NCBI RefSeq assembly: GCF_014199985.1
Contig: NZ_JACHOS010000020.1
Coordinates: forward strand, 46,347-110,346
Length of the DNA: 64,000 nt
Source of the DNA: Methylorubrum rhodesianum
Lineage (GTDB): Bacteria > Pseudomonadota > Alphaproteobacteria > Rhizobiales > Beijerinckiaceae
Direction: 5' to 3'
In this document: in pieces, positions 16,740 to 25,112 of the stretch
How the letters are laid out: the number at the start of each line of letters is the position of its first letter
Position numbering within the stretch: position 1 is the stretch's first letter
Position numbers and translations under genes: made by a program
The notes under the pieces: generated by a model
What the model was told of the DNA's origin: nothing
Databases searched by the model: none
The model's input: the letters and a program-made list of their open reading frames with translations, nothing else

Positions 16740-17672
16740 ATGGAACCCATGACTGCCAACCGCGCGGATCCCGACGCCCGAGCCGACCTCGTCTCCTACC
16801 TCGACTTCCACGTCGAGGCGGGCGTCGACGCGGCCCTCGACGAGCACCCGCACGACCGCTTCGCCGAGGCCGAGGCGGCGCCGCGGGCGCCCGCGGCCCG
16901 CGTCGATCCGGCACCGGACCGCGAGCCCCCGCCGCGACGCGACACGCCCTCCGGCCAAGCCTCGCCCCTGGACTTCCGGCGCGAGTTGCCGAGCCGCGAC
17001 CCGCCCCCGCGCGAGCCGGCCCGCACCTACGGCAACGCCGCCGGCGCCAAGCCCGGCGAGGCGGCGGACGACGCCCGGGCGCGGGCCGCGCAGGTGACGA
17101 CGCTCGAGGAGCTGGAGGCGCTGCTGCGCGGCTTCGAGGGCTGCGGCCTGCGCTTCACCGCGAAAAACCTCGTCTTCGCCGACGGCAACCCGCAGGCACG
17201 GGTGATGTTCGTGGGCGAGGCGCCCGGCGCCGACGAGGACCGGATCGGCAAGCCGTTCATGGGCCGCTCCGGCCAGCTCCTCGACCGGATGATGGCGGCG
17301 ATCGGACTCGATCGGTCGAGCGCCTACATCTCCAACGTCGTGCCCTGGCGCCCTCCGGGCAACCGCAACCCGACGCCGCAGGAGATCTCGATCTGCCGGC
17401 CGTTCGTCGAGCGCCAGATCGAACTCGCCAACCCGGACATCCTCGTCTGCCTCGGCGCACCCGCGACGCAGACGCTCACCGGCACGAAGGACGGCATCCT
17501 GAAAGCGCGCGGCCGCTTCTATCCCTACCGACTCGGGGACGGGCGCGAGATCAGGGCGCTCGCCACCCTCCACCCGGCCTACCTGCTGCGCCAGCCGGTG
17601 CAGAAGCGGCTCGCCTGGCGCGACTTCCGCATGCTGAAGAGCGCCCTCGACGGGAGCGCTCCGGGCCAGTAG
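16740..17672 (+). CDS. Family 4-like uracil-DNA glycosylase missing two Fe-S cysteines
   Basis: This 310-residue enzyme should remove uracil from DNA. The catalytic region begins at residue 123 after a long Pro/Arg-rich, low-complexity N terminus. Key motifs are VMFVGEAPGADEDRIGKPF (159-163 is GEAPG), NVVPWRPPGNRNPTPQE (about 199-215) and the C-terminal LATLHPAYLLRQPVQK with the H-P-x-x-L-L signature. Canonical family 4 enzymes bind a 4Fe-4S cluster with C-x-x-C, K-C-R-P-P and E-x3-C. Here the first pair reads F-E-G-C (only C135) and the third position is W203, leaving C135 and C219. A cluster is therefore unlikely. The start may be ATG 16740 or 16749. Confidence 0.9.
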   Translation: MEPMTANRADPDARADLVSYLDFHVEAGVDAALDEHPHDRFAEAEAAPRAPAARVDPAPDREPPPRRDTPSGQASPLDFRRELPSRDPPPREPARTYGNAAGAKPGEAADDARARAAQVTTLEELEALLRGFEGCGLRFTAKNLVFADGNPQARVMFVGEAPGADEDRIGKPFMGRSGQLLDRMMAAIGLDRSSAYISNVVPWRPPGNRNPTPQEISICRPFVERQIELANPDILVCLGAPATQTLTGTKDGILKARGRFYPYRLGDGREIRALATLHPAYLLRQPVQKRLAWRDFRMLKSALDGSAPGQ

Positions 17673-17777
17673 GGCGGGACGAGGCAGAAGCGGAACCGTA
17701 TCATCCGCCTCGCCATTCTAGAATCCAAGCCCGGCATCCCGATCAGGCCGGGCGAGTCGCGGGCGGCGGGAGAGTGT

Positions 17778-18680
17778 ATGCGCTGGGACGATTTTCGCGC
17801 CTCTGAGAACGTCGAGGATCGGCGCGGCGAGGGTGGCGGCGGCGGCTTCCCCGGCGGCGGCATGGGCGGCCTGGGCATCGGCACCATCGTCGTCGTGCTG
17901 CTGATTTCCTGGGTCACCGGCATCAACCCGGCGATCCTGCTCGGCGGCGCCCAGCAGATGGCCGGCGGCGGCCAGCAGCGCGAGCAGCGGGTCGATCCCG
18001 AGACGCAGGCGCGCCGCCGCGAGGCGCCGACCGACCGTGCCGGCCAGTTCGCCTCGAAGATCCTCGGCAACACCGAGGACGTCTGGAAGGAGATCCTGCC
18101 GAACCAGACCGGGCGGCAATACACGCCGACCACGATGGTGCTCTACCAGGGCGGCACACGCTCGGGCTGCGGCATGGCGCAGGCGGCGATGGGGCCGTTC
18201 TACTGCCCGCTCGACAAGAAGGTCTATATCGACCTCGGCTTCTTCAAGGAGATGCAGACCAAGTTCGGCGTGAAGGGCGATTTCGCCTATGCCTACGTCA
18301 TCGCCCACGAGGTCGGCCACCACGTGCAGGACGTGCTCGGCATCCTCGGCAAGGTGCAGAACCGTCAGCAGAACGCGAGCAGCAAGACGGAGGCGAACCA
18401 GCTCTCTGTGCGGGTCGAGCTGATGGCCGACTGCCTCGCCGGCGTCTGGGCCAAGAATTCCAACGACCGCTGGAATTCCCTCGACCAGAGCGACATCCAG
18501 GAGGCGCTCAACGCCGCCAGCGCCATCGGCGACGACAAGCTGCAGGAAAAGTCGCAAGGCTACGCCGTGCCGGATTCCTTCACCCACGGCTCCTCCGAGC
18601 AGCGGATGCGCTGGTTCATGACCGGCTACAAGAGCGGGCAGACCAAGTCCTGCGACACCTTCCGCGCCAGCCGCGGCTGA
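17778..18680 (+). CDS. Neutral zinc metallopeptidase (YpfJ/DUF2265 family)
   Basis: The 300-residue protein has a short cytoplasmic N terminus rich in Gly, one membrane helix (about 33-55, GIGTIVVVLLISWVTGINPAI) and a large outer domain facing the periplasm. The zinc site HEVGHHVQ is at about 176-183, and the third ligand is probably the Glu of VELMADCLAGVWA near 214. Two Cys (GCGMAQ, FYCPLD) may form a disulfide. The conserved start MRWDDFRASENVEDRRG and the GGAGAGTG ribosome site before ATG 17778 support the start. Its substrate is unknown. The acetyltransferase gene follows 29 bases later, suggesting co-transcription. Confidence 0.95.
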   Translation: MRWDDFRASENVEDRRGEGGGGGFPGGGMGGLGIGTIVVVLLISWVTGINPAILLGGAQQMAGGGQQREQRVDPETQARRREAPTDRAGQFASKILGNTEDVWKEILPNQTGRQYTPTTMVLYQGGTRSGCGMAQAAMGPFYCPLDKKVYIDLGFFKEMQTKFGVKGDFAYAYVIAHEVGHHVQDVLGILGKVQNRQQNASSKTEANQLSVRVELMADCLAGVWAKNSNDRWNSLDQSDIQEALNAASAIGDDKLQEKSQGYAVPDSFTHGSSEQRMRWFMTGYKSGQTKSCDTFRASRG

Positions 18681-18709
18681 TCCTTTCGGGATGTTTAGGG
18701 GAGGCTGAC

Positions 18710-19273
18710 ATGGCCGGGACCGCGCGCGAACTGATGCTCGCCGGACAGCTCTATCGCGGCGACGATCCGGAACTGGTCGAGCTGCGCAACGCCGCCAAGC
18801 GCCGGCTCCTGCGGCTCAACGCCATGGAGCCTGAGGATGCGGCCGGCCGAGAGGCGGTGATCCGCGAGCTTCTGGGCGCGGCCGGGCGCAACCCGACGAT
18901 CTGTCCCGGCTTCGCCTGCGACTACGGCAGCAACATCTCGGTCGGCGACGACTTCTTCTGCAACTTCAACTGCGTCTTCCTCGACTGCGCCCCGATCACC
19001 ATCGGCCACCGGGCGCAGATCGCCCCGGCCGTGCAGATCTACACCGCCGAGCACCCCCTCGACCGCGCCGCGCGGGCCGCCTTCTGGGAATCGGCCCGGC
19101 CGGTCGCCATCGGCGACGACGTGTGGATCGGCGGGGGCGCGATTCTCCTGCCGGGGATCACAGTCGGGGACGGGGCGGTGATCGGCGCGGGCGCCGTGGT
19201 GACCCGCGACGTGCCGCCGAACGCGGTGGTGGCGGGCAACCCGGCGCGGGTCGTGAAATGGACGAAGGAGTGA
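18710..19273 (+). CDS. Sugar O-acetyltransferase (maltose/galactoside acetyltransferase-like)
   Basis: The 187-residue enzyme transfers acetyl from acetyl-CoA to a sugar hydroxyl. It has the N-terminal mac domain (ARELMLAGQLYRGDDPEL) and a left-handed beta-helix of hexapeptide repeats. The catalytic His sits in IYTAEHPLD, and the CoA-binding loop is DDVWIGGGAILLPGITVG. GGGGAGG lies just upstream of ATG 18710. Members commonly detoxify non-metabolised sugars, but the acceptor here is not known. It lies directly behind the metallopeptidase gene and faces the Bpt gene. Confidence 0.93.
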   Translation: MAGTARELMLAGQLYRGDDPELVELRNAAKRRLLRLNAMEPEDAAGREAVIRELLGAAGRNPTICPGFACDYGSNISVGDDFFCNFNCVFLDCAPITIGHRAQIAPAVQIYTAEHPLDRAARAAFWESARPVAIGDDVWIGGGAILLPGITVGDGAVIGAGAVVTRDVPPNAVVAGNPARVVKWTKE

Positions 19274-19300
19274 GCGGGCCGGCCGGGACGGCGGCGCGGG

Positions 19301-20080
19301 CTAATCCACCCGCACCCAGCCCTGCGGCATCAGCCGCTCCTGGGGCAGGAACTTGGCCTTGTAGTCCATCTTGCGGGAGCCATCGACCCAGTAGCCGAGA
19401 TAGAGATACGGCAGGCCAAGCGCGCGGGCGCGCTGGATATGGTCGAGGATCATGTAGGTGCCGAGCGAGCGGTTGGCCTGCTCGGGGTCGTAGAACGAGT
19501 AGACCATCGACAGACCGTCGGCGAGCACGTCGGTGAGGCAGACGGCGACGGGCGCGCCGACGCCGCGGCCGTGGATCGCGCTGTCGGGGCCGCGCTCGCG
19601 GTAGACCACGAGATGGGTGTCGACGTGGCTGTCCTCGATCATCATCGCGTAGTCGAGCACGGTCATGTCGACCATGCCGCCGTCGCCGTGGCGGGCATCG
19701 AGGTAGCGGCGGAACAGGGCATATTGCTCGGAGGCCGGGCGGTTGGGCTCCGGCGTGCCGATCAGCCCGGCATTGCGCTGCAGGATGCGCCGCTGGCTGC
19801 CGGTGATGGCGAAATCCTCGACCACGACCCGCACCGAGACGCAGGCGCGGCAGGATTCGCAGGCCGGGCGGTAGGCGATGGTCTGCGAGCGACGGAAACC
19901 GCCCTGGGTCAGGATCTCGTTGAGGTCGCGGGCGCGGCGTCCGACGAGGTGGGTGAACACCTTCCGCTCCTCCTGGCCCGGCAGGTAGGGGCACGGGGAG
20001 GGGGCCGTGAGGTAGAATTGCGGAGTGTCGCGCGGATGACTCGTCACGCTGGGAAGGCTCGCCCTCGGGGCCGGCGGCAT
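19301..20080 (-). CDS. bpt: Aspartate/glutamate leucyltransferase (N-end rule)
   Basis: Bpt attaches leucine from Leu-tRNA to proteins with N-terminal Asp or Glu, marking them for ClpS/ClpAP degradation. The 259-residue protein has the family's Cys-rich N terminus: CPYLPGQEERKVFTHLVG and, further on, YRPACESCRACVSVRV. The GNAT-like C-terminal half includes YSFYDPEQANRSLGTYMILD and LGLPYLYLGYWVDGSRKMDYKAKF. These are conserved from bacterial Bpt to eukaryotic Ate1. ATG 20080 is the first start. The gene stands alone, next to an RDD protein gene, as in many alphaproteobacteria. Confidence 0.95.
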   Translation of the reverse strand: MPPAPRASLPSVTSHPRDTPQFYLTAPSPCPYLPGQEERKVFTHLVGRRARDLNEILTQGGFRRSQTIAYRPACESCRACVSVRVVVEDFAITGSQRRILQRNAGLIGTPEPNRPASEQYALFRRYLDARHGDGGMVDMTVLDYAMMIEDSHVDTHLVVYRERGPDSAIHGRGVGAPVAVCLTDVLADGLSMVYSFYDPEQANRSLGTYMILDHIQRARALGLPYLYLGYWVDGSRKMDYKAKFLPQERLMPQGWVRVD

Positions 20081-20187
20081 CGGACGCCGAGGCCACCGTC
20101 AATGTAGCGGGATCACGGCGGCGCTCAACCGGATTGATGAGCTGCGGCGGCGTCTTTCCGCCGCCATCCCCTCACCCGAAGGAGGGA

Positions 20188-20682
20188 TCAGTCACGCACG
20201 ACCGCGAGGCCGAGCAGCAGGTCGTGGCCGAGGCGCCGGTCGGAGCGGACGAGGCCGAACAGCACGTCGAGGCACCAGAGCAGGAAGGTCGAGATCGCCA
20301 CGTAGAACAGCAGCGCATGAACCGCCGCCGTCAGGAAATCCACCGGGCGGCCGCTCTCGGGCGCCACCACCCGCAGGCCGAGCATGCGCATGCCGAGGGT
20401 GCTCTGCTTGGGGCCGCCGACGGTGATCGCGCTGTAGAGGATGCCGCTGATGCCGAGGATCGGGAACAGCATCCAGGCGAAGCCGAAGGTGAGGACGCCG
20501 AGGATCGCGATCGCGGTGGCGAGCACGGCCGTGAATACGAAGATGAAGGCGAGGTCGAGCAGATAGGCGACCGTTCGCCCGCCGAGACTGGCCCGCACAT
20601 ACGGCACAGGAAAGCCGCCGGGCCCCTGCATTCCCGCCGGGTTGGTGTAGCCGGGGTGATAACCGGGCTGGAAATCCGTCAT
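20188..20682 (-). CDS. RDD family membrane protein
   Basis: The 164-residue product has a Pro/Gly/Tyr-rich N terminus and an RDD domain with three or four membrane segments: LLDLAFIFVFTAVLATAIAI, then FAWMLFPILGISGILYSAIT, and AVHALLFYVAISTFLLWCLD. The expected R/D residues appear as GGRTVAYLLDLAF, GMRMLGLRVV and DRRLGHDLLLGLAVV. RDD proteins are proposed to transport small ions or osmolytes, but most are uncharacterised. ATG 20682 (MTDFQPGYH) was preferred to the upstream ATG at 20712, because homology begins there. It lies upstream of bpt on the same strand. Confidence 0.9.
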   Translation of the reverse strand: MTDFQPGYHPGYTNPAGMQGPGGFPVPYVRASLGGRTVAYLLDLAFIFVFTAVLATAIAILGVLTFGFAWMLFPILGISGILYSAITVGGPKQSTLGMRMLGLRVVAPESGRPVDFLTAAVHALLFYVAISTFLLWCLDVLFGLVRSDRRLGHDLLLGLAVVRD

Positions 20683-20827
20683 GGCCGCCGCTTCCTCGAC
20701 CGTTGCGTGCACGTTCGATCAAGTGGGGAGGCGGCGCGGCGATGCCAAGGAGGCGGGGCAAAAGGGGCCCTGGCAGGGTTGGCAAGGTTGGCAGGTGAGG
20801 GGAGGGGCGGGAGCGCGCCGCCCGCTC

Positions 20828-21241
20828 TCATCGGGCCCCGGGATCGGCGGCCTCGGCCTCCGGCGTCGCCAGATAGTAGCGCCTGAGCAGGTAGAGCGAG
20901 GCGCCGTTCACCGGTCCCTGCTCCGTCGTGAGCACCGTGAGATCGTCGCCCGCGCCGAATTGGCAGACGAGATAGCGGGGCCGGGTCGCCTCGGTCTTCG
21001 GCAGCGATCCGGTCCCGCCCACGAGGCGGTAATCGACGCGGACGCTGCCGCGGCTCGCGCCCGGGCCGACCCGCAGCAGACCGATCTCGGCTCCGGGCGG
21101 GGCCAGAGCCGGTACCGCCCGGCGGCAGAGCGTGGCCCGGCGCGCGTCGAGCGCGGTGTCGCAGCCGGATCCGGCGGCGAGCCAGAGGGCGAGGGCGCCC
21201 ACCAACGCCGCGACACGGCCGCCGTCCGGAACCCGGGACAC
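20828..21241 (-). CDS. Putative lipoprotein of unknown function
   Basis: The 137-residue protein starts at GTG 21241, which has GGAG six bases upstream. The N terminus has a hydrophobic segment (VAALVGALALWLAAGSGCD) ending in a plausible lipobox Cys (G-S-G-C), so it is probably exported and anchored. The mature part has Cys residues at RATLCRRAV and YLVCQFGAGDD, which may form a disulfide. It also has a beta-rich look. No family was recognised. It lies 28 bases downstream of hemB on the same strand, so the two could be co-transcribed. Confidence 0.75.
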   Translation of the reverse strand: MSRVPDGGRVAALVGALALWLAAGSGCDTALDARRATLCRRAVPALAPPGAEIGLLRVGPGASRGSVRVDYRLVGGTGSLPKTEATRPRYLVCQFGAGDDLTVLTTEQGPVNGASLYLLRRYYLATPEAEAADPGAR

Positions 21242-21269
21242 GGGCTCTCCAATTGCCGGCCGCTTCCGC

Positions 21270-22325
21270 TCAGGCCCCCGCGCGCAGGCGCTCGGCGACG
21301 CGGGGAGCATAGTAGGTCAGCACCCCGTCGGCGCCCGCGCGCTTGAAGGCGAGCAGGCTTTCGGTCATCGCGCGCTCGCCGTCGAGCCAGCCGTTGCGGG
21401 CCGCGGCCTCGATCATCGCGTACTCGCCCGAGACCTGGTAGGCGAAGGTCGGCACGCCGAACTCCGTCTTCACCCGGGTGATGATGTCGAGATAGGGGAG
21501 CCCCGGCTTGACCATCACGGAATCGGCGCCCTCGGCGAGGTCGAGGGCCACCTCGCGCAGGGCCTCGGAGGCGTTGCCGGGATCCATCTGGTAGGTGCGC
21601 TTGTCGCCCACCAGCGCCGCCTTGGTGCCGATGGCGTCGCGGAAGGGGCCGTAGAAGGCGCTGGCATACTTGGCGGCGTAGGCCATGATCTGGCAATCGC
21701 GGAATCCCGCCCGGTCGAGGCCGGTGCGGATCGCGCCGACGCGCCCGTCCATCATGTCGGAGGGAGCGATGATGTCGGTGCCGGCCTCGGCCTGGATCAG
21801 GCTCTGCTCGACCAGCACCGCCACGGTCTCGTCGTTGAGGATCGCGCCGTCCTCGATCAGGCCGTCATGGCCGTGGCTGGTATAGGGATCGAGCGCGACA
21901 TCCGTCATCACGCCGATCTCGGGGACCGCCCGCTTCACCGCCCGCACCGCCCGGCAGACGAGGTTTTCGCGGTTGAGCGCCTCGGAGCCGGTCGGATCGC
22001 GCAGAGAAGGCTCGGTATAGGGGAAGAACGAGACCAGCGGGATACCGAGCTTCGCCGCGCGCTCGGCCTCGCGCACGACCTCGTCCACGCTCAGGCGCTC
22101 GACGCCGGGCATGGAGGCGATCGGCTCGCGCCGCCGCTCCCCCTCGATCACGAAGAGCGGCCAGATCAGGTCGTCGACGGTGAGGGTATGCTCGCGCACG
22201 AGGCGGCGCGACCACTCCGCCTTGCGGTTGCGGCGCGGACGCTGGGTGAGGCTCAGCGGCCCCGAGCCCGGCGCGGCTTCACGCGCGGTTTCGATGGCGA
22301 GCGGGCGCGGGGTGGCGTCTGACAT
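21270..22325 (-). CDS. hemB: Delta-aminolevulinic acid dehydratase (porphobilinogen synthase), Mg-type
   Basis: HemB condenses two 5-aminolevulinate molecules to porphobilinogen, the second common step of haem, cobalamin and bacteriochlorophyll synthesis. The 351-residue protein contains the Schiff-base lysine motif VMVKPGLPYLD and the first lysine region YAAKYASAFYGPF. Where zinc-type enzymes have three Cys, this one has D142-V-A144-L-D146 and HGHDG, meaning a magnesium- or potassium-dependent alphaproteobacterial form. ATG 22325 (MSDATPRPLA) was chosen because the family usually has a short extension before LTQRPRRNRK. The longer upstream frame shows no homology. Confidence 0.97.
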   Translation of the reverse strand: MSDATPRPLAIETAREAAPGSGPLSLTQRPRRNRKAEWSRRLVREHTLTVDDLIWPLFVIEGERRREPIASMPGVERLSVDEVVREAERAAKLGIPLVSFFPYTEPSLRDPTGSEALNRENLVCRAVRAVKRAVPEIGVMTDVALDPYTSHGHDGLIEDGAILNDETVAVLVEQSLIQAEAGTDIIAPSDMMDGRVGAIRTGLDRAGFRDCQIMAYAAKYASAFYGPFRDAIGTKAALVGDKRTYQMDPGNASEALREVALDLAEGADSVMVKPGLPYLDIITRVKTEFGVPTFAYQVSGEYAMIEAAARNGWLDGERAMTESLLAFKRAGADGVLTYYAPRVAERLRAGA

Positions 22326-22743
22326 GGCCCTCAGGACTCCGGTGCTCCAGCGCGCTCTCGAGCCGAAGGGTGCGCCGGCTCGGGTGGGGAAAGAGCGCAT
22401 CACGACAAAGACGTCAGAGCCATGGTCGACGGCAAGTCGATCGGCGATGGCCCGAGGCGGAGCATTCCGGGCTCGCATCCCCGAAAAACCGGCCGGCGGC
22501 CGGAGGTTTCCCCGCAAGGAGGATGGGTGGGGAGAGCGCCGCGGAACGCGCGGCCATGGCGGATGCGCCTAGCACATCCGGATTCGGACCCGAAAGGCGC
22601 CGTTGCCGCAGGGCAGGTTCCCGCTTCGCCGCAGCTCTCCACGCCGTGCCGCCGAAGCGTCGCGCGAATCGGCGGCGCAAGTCGCCCCGGCGCTTCGGTC
22701 CGTCCGGCGGATCCCGGATCCTTGGCGTCTCACCGGGCCGCCC
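22326..22743. other. Intergenic region, no gene recognised
   Basis: These 418 bases lie between the hemB start and the stop of the GGDEF/EAL gene (same strand). The hemB promoter should be in the first part. Reading frames here are short, GC-biased and without ribosome sites or homology. I see no repeat or RNA gene. Confidence 0.5.
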
Positions 22744-24852
22744 TCACGCGGCTTCCCCCTCGACGCGCGGCTCCGCCCGCCTCCGGATCGCGCCCGCCAC
22801 GAGGTCTTCGATCACCTCCACGTCGCGCGGACGCGGTGCCGGACGGCCGAGCAGGTAGCCCTGAACCTCGCTGCAGCCCTCCGCGGTGACGAGGGCCAGA
22901 TGGGCCTCGGTCTCGACGCCCTCGGCCACGGTGGTCACGCCGAGGCGCCGGCCGAGATCGGCGACGACTCCGACGATCGCCGCACAATCGGGACGGCTGG
23001 TCGCGTCGCGCACGAAGGAGCCGTCGATCTTGATCTTGTCGAACGGAAAGGCGCGCAGATGCGCCAGCGACGAGAAGCCGGTGCCGAAATCGTCGAGCGC
23101 GATGCGCACGCCCAGATCGCGGACCCGGCGCAGTTCGCCGAGGCAGTCGACATGGTCGTTGAGAAGCGCGCTCTCGGTCACCTCGAGTTCGAGGCGCTGC
23201 GGCGGCAGTCCGCTGGCGACCAGGGCGGCGAGCACGGCCTGGTGCAGGCGCCCGGTGCCGAGCTGACGCGGAGAGACGTTCACGGCGACCCGCGCCCCGT
23301 CCTCCCAGGTCATCGCATCCGTGCAGGCGCGGTGCAGCACCCAGGTGCCGAGTCCGTCGATCAGCCCGCTCTCCTCGGCGATCGGGATGAAGTCGCCGGG
23401 CGAGATCCACCCGCGCGCCGGGTGGTGCCAGCGGATCAGTCCCTCGCGCGCCGTCACCCGTCCGGTCGCGATATCGGTGATCGGCTGGTAGAACAGGAAC
23501 AGGCCCTCCTTCTCCTCGAGCGCCTGCCGCAGCTTCGCCTCCAGACGCACGCGCTGCGTCATCCGCTGCTCCATCTCCGTCTGGAACACGCGGGAGGTAT
23601 TCTTGCCGGCGGCTTTCGCGGCGTAGAGCGCGATGTCGGCGCGCGACAGCAGCGTCTCCGAATCGGTCCCGTGCAGGGGCGCCACGGCGATGCCGATGCT
23701 CGCACCGATCTGCAGGCGCCGCCCGTCCTCGATCTGGAAGGGCGTGACCAGAGCCTCCACCAGGGCCTCGGCCAGGGCCGTCGCGGTCCCCGTGTCGCCG
23801 CCCTGGATCAGGATCGGGAACTCGTCGCCGCCGAGGCGCGCGACGGTCACGTCCGGGCCGCGGCAATGCCCGAGCAGCCGCTCGGCGACCCGCTTCAGCA
23901 GAGCGTCGCCGACGAGATGGCCATTCGCGTCGTTGACGAGCTTGAAGCCGTCGAGGTCGATGAACAGCAGGCCAAGGCAGGATTGCGGCCGGTGGAGGAC
24001 GGCCTCCAGATGCTCGCGGAAGGTCGTGCGGTTGGCGAGTGCCGTGAGCGTGTCGTAGTGGGCGAGTTGCTGGATCCGCGCCTCGGCGGCGACCTGCTGG
24101 GTGATCACCGACCACGTCAGCATCGGTCCGATATAGTCGCCGCTCGTGCCCGTCACCGCCGAAACCTGCAGGTCGAGCACTTCGGGTCCGAGCTTGATCC
24201 GGGCACGATGGGGCAGATTCCTCGGATCGGCGAGGAGCCGGCGCTGGTGCTCGGGATGGCGGTGGAAGATGTCGATCGACTGGCCGAGCAGGGCATCCGG
24301 CCTGACCGGCAGCAGGTTCTCGATCTGCGAGAGCGTGCGCTTCGAGGTCTCGTTCATGTAGGTGATCGCGAAGCTCGCCGGATCGACGGTCATCACCGCC
24401 ACCGGCATGTCGTCGATCATGCGCAGGAGCTTGTACTCCTCGTTCTCCTTGGCCACCTCGGCGGTCGCGATCGCCCAGACCAGCAGGGCGCGCACGACCC
24501 GGCCCTGCGAGTCCGGCAGCGGGTGGATGTGCAGGTCGAGCCACTCGTCGCCGAAGCGGATGCGCGCCTTGTGGGGTAGGGCATCGGGGTTCGCGAGCAG
24601 CCCGCGCTGGTAGCCGGGCTGGCGGTGAAAGACATCGATGCAGGTTCCGACGATCTGTTCCGGGTCGAAATCCAGGGAATCGCGGATGGTGTGCAGGAGC
24701 TGGATCGAGCAGGCGTTCGCGTAGTCGATCGTGAAGGTCCTCAGGTCGCAGGTCATCGCGCCGATGGGGAGGGTCTCGATCATTCTCGCAAACGACAGCG
24801 GCTCGATGACGCCAAGATCGGCCGTCACCGGATCGAGATGGGGGCAGCTCAT
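22744..24852 (-). CDS. PAS-PAS-GGDEF-EAL cyclic di-GMP protein
   Basis: This 702-residue soluble protein should make or break cyclic di-GMP. Two similar N-terminal PAS-like domains carry the parallel signatures CIDVFHRQPGYQRGLL and SIDIFHRHPEHQRRLL, suggesting an internal duplication. The diguanylate cyclase domain has an intact ARLGGDEF; an RxxD (RGPD) precedes it but is one residue further away than in a standard inhibitory site. The EAL domain has EGL in place of EAL (AREGLIRWHHPARG), while the DDFGTGFSSLAHL loop and KIDGSFV are intact, so phosphodiesterase activity is plausible but not certain. ATG 24852 (MSCPHLDPVTADLG) is the likely start; the ribosome site is weak. No membrane segment. 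Confidence 0.92.
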   Translation of the reverse strand: MSCPHLDPVTADLGVIEPLSFARMIETLPIGAMTCDLRTFTIDYANACSIQLLHTIRDSLDFDPEQIVGTCIDVFHRQPGYQRGLLANPDALPHKARIRFGDEWLDLHIHPLPDSQGRVVRALLVWAIATAEVAKENEEYKLLRMIDDMPVAVMTVDPASFAITYMNETSKRTLSQIENLLPVRPDALLGQSIDIFHRHPEHQRRLLADPRNLPHRARIKLGPEVLDLQVSAVTGTSGDYIGPMLTWSVITQQVAAEARIQQLAHYDTLTALANRTTFREHLEAVLHRPQSCLGLLFIDLDGFKLVNDANGHLVGDALLKRVAERLLGHCRGPDVTVARLGGDEFPILIQGGDTGTATALAEALVEALVTPFQIEDGRRLQIGASIGIAVAPLHGTDSETLLSRADIALYAAKAAGKNTSRVFQTEMEQRMTQRVRLEAKLRQALEEKEGLFLFYQPITDIATGRVTAREGLIRWHHPARGWISPGDFIPIAEESGLIDGLGTWVLHRACTDAMTWEDGARVAVNVSPRQLGTGRLHQAVLAALVASGLPPQRLELEVTESALLNDHVDCLGELRRVRDLGVRIALDDFGTGFSSLAHLRAFPFDKIKIDGSFVRDATSRPDCAAIVGVVADLGRRLGVTTVAEGVETEAHLALVTAEGCSEVQGYLLGRPAPRPRDVEVIEDLVAGAIRRRAEPRVEGEAA

Positions 24853-25112
24853 CGACGTTGCTCGGCCAGGAGATCGACGTTCATCAGGGGACGTTAGGCA
24901 AACAAATGTGAAAATTCGCCGAAGGCGGTCGGGCGGTGGGCGCCGCTGCTGCGCTCGCATGGGAGACCGCGGTGGGGCTGCCACGGGGCCGGACGCCGCG
25001 CGCCGCGTTGACGCTGCGGCCGGGAGTTCGTCTAAGAGGCCCGCGCCGCCGGGCAGCGGACGTCCGCGCGGGTGCGGCTATGGCGGAGAGGAGCGCGGCG
25101 GTGGAGCGCGGA

